Positions 3,995 through 5,673 of a stretch of DNA of 5,673 bases are shown one piece after another. Numbering within the stretch: position 1 is the stretch's first letter; each line of letters starts with the position of its first letter. A program made the position numbers and the translations under genes. This DNA comes from Chryseobacterium gleum. Lineage in GTDB: Bacteria > Bacteroidota > Bacteroidia > Flavobacteriales_D > Crocinitomicaceae. The stretch covers positions 1-5,673 of the forward strand of contig CALPUT020000182.1 in the NCBI GenBank assembly GCA_943326825.2. The letters run 5' to 3'. The notes below the pieces were generated by a model. That model saw only the letters and a program-made list of their open reading frames with translations. It ran no database searches and was not told the DNA's origin.

Positions 3995-5673
3995 ATGGAA
4001 AAAAATCAAGAGTATACATTAGAGTCAATTCAAAATTTTAAAGGAAAATATCCAAAACAACTTTGGATATTGTTTTTGGTAGAAATGTGGGAAAGATTCA
4101 CCTTTTATGGTATGAGAGCTTTGCTAGGTTTGTATATTTCACATTTAATTTTATCTATAAATTACAAACAAGCTGATTCTACAACTGTAAATGAGGTAAC
4201 AGCAAAATATGCAAAATTAGGAGAAGTATTAGATAAAAATCATCCTAAATATTTCATAGAAACTTCAACTCAAGAAAGTAGAAATGATGCTGAATCAGTA
4301 TCTAATAAGCAATATGGATTAATCAATGCATTTATTTATGCAATGGCTTTTTTAGGAGGTATGTTTGCAGACAAGATTTTTGGGTTTAGGAAATCTATAT
4401 TTTGGGGAGGTACATTAATGGCTATAGGGACACTTTTAATGGCTATTCCAGGAGCTTTGTCTTTTTATATTGGTATCAGTATATTGATAGTCGGGAATGG
4501 ATTTTTTAAACCAAATATTTCAACAATGGTAGGTTCTCTATACAAAGATGGAGATGCAAGAAGGGATACAGGATTTTCTTTGTTTTATTCAGGGATAAAC
4601 ATTGGGGCCGTTTTAAGTGGCTTGACCATTGCTTATATTGGAACAACATATAGTTGGTCTTTGGGTTTTTTAATTTCAGGAATTTGCATGCTTTTGGGGC
4701 TGGGACTATTTATTTTTACTCAAAAAACACTAGGTCCAATTGGTTTACCTCCATTTAAAGATAAATTAGAGAAGAAAGTGGCAGGTTTTAAAATTGAGTG
4801 GATTTATTTTGGTTTAAGCTTATTGTTAATTCCTATATTTTTTGTTTTAGTTTATTTCCCAATAGATATAGATATATCATTCTTATTTGGTAATAATTTT
4901 GACGGAACTCCATATACTGTTCAACTTTGTGATGTAATTATGATTAGCGTTGGAGTTATAACTTTAATCTATTTAATTTATGAAATAGTAAAATCGTCAA
5001 AAGATGAATCTAAAAAATTAATTGTAGCATTGATTTTAATATTATTTTCAGTTTTATTTTGGTCTTTCTTTGAGCAAGGAGGAGGCTCATTAAATTTCTT
5101 TGCAAATGGAAATGTAAGTAGTCATGGTTTTAATATGACACAAGTTAATAATACAATAAATGGATTATGGGTAGTAATTTTTAGTCCAATTGTGGGTGTA
5201 TTATGGTTGTTTATGAATAAAAAGAATAGAGAGCCAAATACGGTTGTGAAATTTGGATTTGGATTTGTTTTTTTAGGTTTAGGATTTTTCTTGTTTTTTA
5301 TAAGTAAGTTTTATGCTGATGCAAATGGTTTAACTCCAATGTGGATGTTTTGTTTTGCATATTTAGTAATTACTCTGGGTGAATTATGTCTTTCACCAAT
5401 TGGATTATCTATGATCACGAAATTATCTCCTAAAAGATTGTTTGGTGTTATGATGGGGACATGGTTTTTAGCAAGTGCTTTTGGTCAATATGGTGCTGGT
5501 TTAATTGGTGCAGCTATTGCTCAACCAGAATCTGGAGAAAAAGCGACTAACATAACTAAATTAAACGCATACTGTTCAGGTTATGAGATGGTTGCATATA
5601 TTTCAATCGCAAGTGGATTAGTCTTAATCGCAATCTCACCATTATTGAAAAAATTAATGGGAGGTGTTAAATA
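3995..5673 (+). CDS. POT/PTR-family proton-coupled oligopeptide transporter, 14-helix form (559 aa; last stop base outside window)
   Basis: The frame runs 559 codons from ATG 3995 to Lys559, and the window then stops on TA, the first two bases of the stop. The C-terminus LMGGVK matches the MHGVK/MHGVN ends of the two preceding paralogues, so the protein is complete. It is a predicted inner-membrane H+/peptide symporter: EMWERFTFYGMR in TM1 (Glu30, Glu33, Arg34, Phe37, Tyr38, Arg41), Tyr115 in TM2, GGMFADKIFG, GFFKPNIST (Lys172), YSGINIG (Asn202), FWSFFEQ (Trp356, Glu360), GELCLSPIG (Glu463) and Trp490. The first Tyr of the usual ExxERFxYY motif is Phe37. HA and HB helices are present (about 268-288 and 310-330). 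The TM1-TM2 loop is expanded to about 50 polar residues (54-106), predicted periplasmic. An in-frame TAG at 3929-3931 with no other ATG in between fixes the start. An overlapping ATG at 3988 is out of frame and closes after 17 codons. The gene follows a strong terminator closely and probably has its own promoter. Confidence 0.92.
   Translation, partial: MEKNQEYTLESIQNFKGKYPKQLWILFLVEMWERFTFYGMRALLGLYISHLILSINYKQADSTTVNEVTAKYAKLGEVLDKNHPKYFIETSTQESRNDAESVSNKQYGLINAFIYAMAFLGGMFADKIFGFRKSIFWGGTLMAIGTLLMAIPGALSFYIGISILIVGNGFFKPNISTMVGSLYKDGDARRDTGFSLFYSGINIGAVLSGLTIAYIGTTYSWSLGFLISGICMLLGLGLFIFTQKTLGPIGLPPFKDKLEKKVAGFKIEWIYFGLSLLLIPIFFVLVYFPIDIDISFLFGNNFDGTPYTVQLCDVIMISVGVITLIYLIYEIVKSSKDESKKLIVALILILFSVLFWSFFEQGGGSLNFFANGNVSSHGFNMTQVNNTINGLWVVIFSPIVGVLWLFMNKKNREPNTVVKFGFGFVFLGLGFFLFFISKFYADANGLTPMWMFCFAYLVITLGELCLSPIGLSMITKLSPKRLFGVMMGTWFLASAFGQYGAGLIGAAIAQPESGEKATNITKLNAYCSGYEMVAYISIASGLVLIAISPLLKKLMGGVK

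Noticed and set aside
3988..4041. 17-codon overlapping upstream ORF at the start of the third transporter
   Set aside because: The ATG at 3988 is seven bases before the true start and out of frame. The peptide has no recognisable feature, and such short frames are common in AT-rich DNA.

Overview
The window is AT-rich. Its codons favour A/T in the third position, there are no Shine-Dalgarno sequences ahead of its genes, and a TAnnTTTG-type -7 promoter box sits in one gap. Together with the style of the proteins this suggests a member of the Bacteroidota, most likely class Flavobacteriia. The assignment is inferred from sequence style and not from a database match.

Layout, left to right. (1) Bases 1-152, minus strand: the first 50 codons of a TatD-family metal-dependent hydrolase, recognised by an N-terminal HxH motif and a GIHPW motif. 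The rest lies outside the window. (2) Bases 153-339: a divergent intergenic region with a perfect 13-bp inverted repeat (arms 255-267 and 281-293). (3) Bases 340-2385, 2471-3931 and 3995-5673, all on the plus strand: three tandem but clearly diverged members of the POT/PTR family, the proton-dependent oligopeptide transporters of the major facilitator superfamily. The third gene has a complete protein of 559 residues, but the window ends on the first two bases (TA) of its stop codon, so a search requiring an in-window stop would miss it.

All three transporters keep the family's proton-coupling and salt-bridge residues: ExxER in TM1, Lys in the FKPN motif of TM4, Glu in the FEQ motif of TM7 and Glu in the GELC motif of TM10. 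They should therefore be active H+-coupled di-/tripeptide symporters of the inner membrane. They differ strikingly in predicted topology. The first has about 16 helices, with an extra two-helix plus soluble-domain insertion of roughly 170 residues between TM7 and TM8. The second has 12 helices and lacks the HA/HB pair usual in bacterial POTs. The third has 14 helices (HA/HB present) and an enlarged TM1-TM2 periplasmic loop. The trio looks like a peptide-uptake locus in which paralogues have diversified in substrate range or regulation.

Regulation visible in the sequence: only a weak hairpin separates genes 1 and 2, so they may be co-transcribed. A strong intrinsic terminator (3954-3981) lies between genes 2 and 3. 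A perfect TAnnTTTG box directly abuts its left arm, so gene 3 may be transcribed from its own promoter embedded in the terminator of gene 2.
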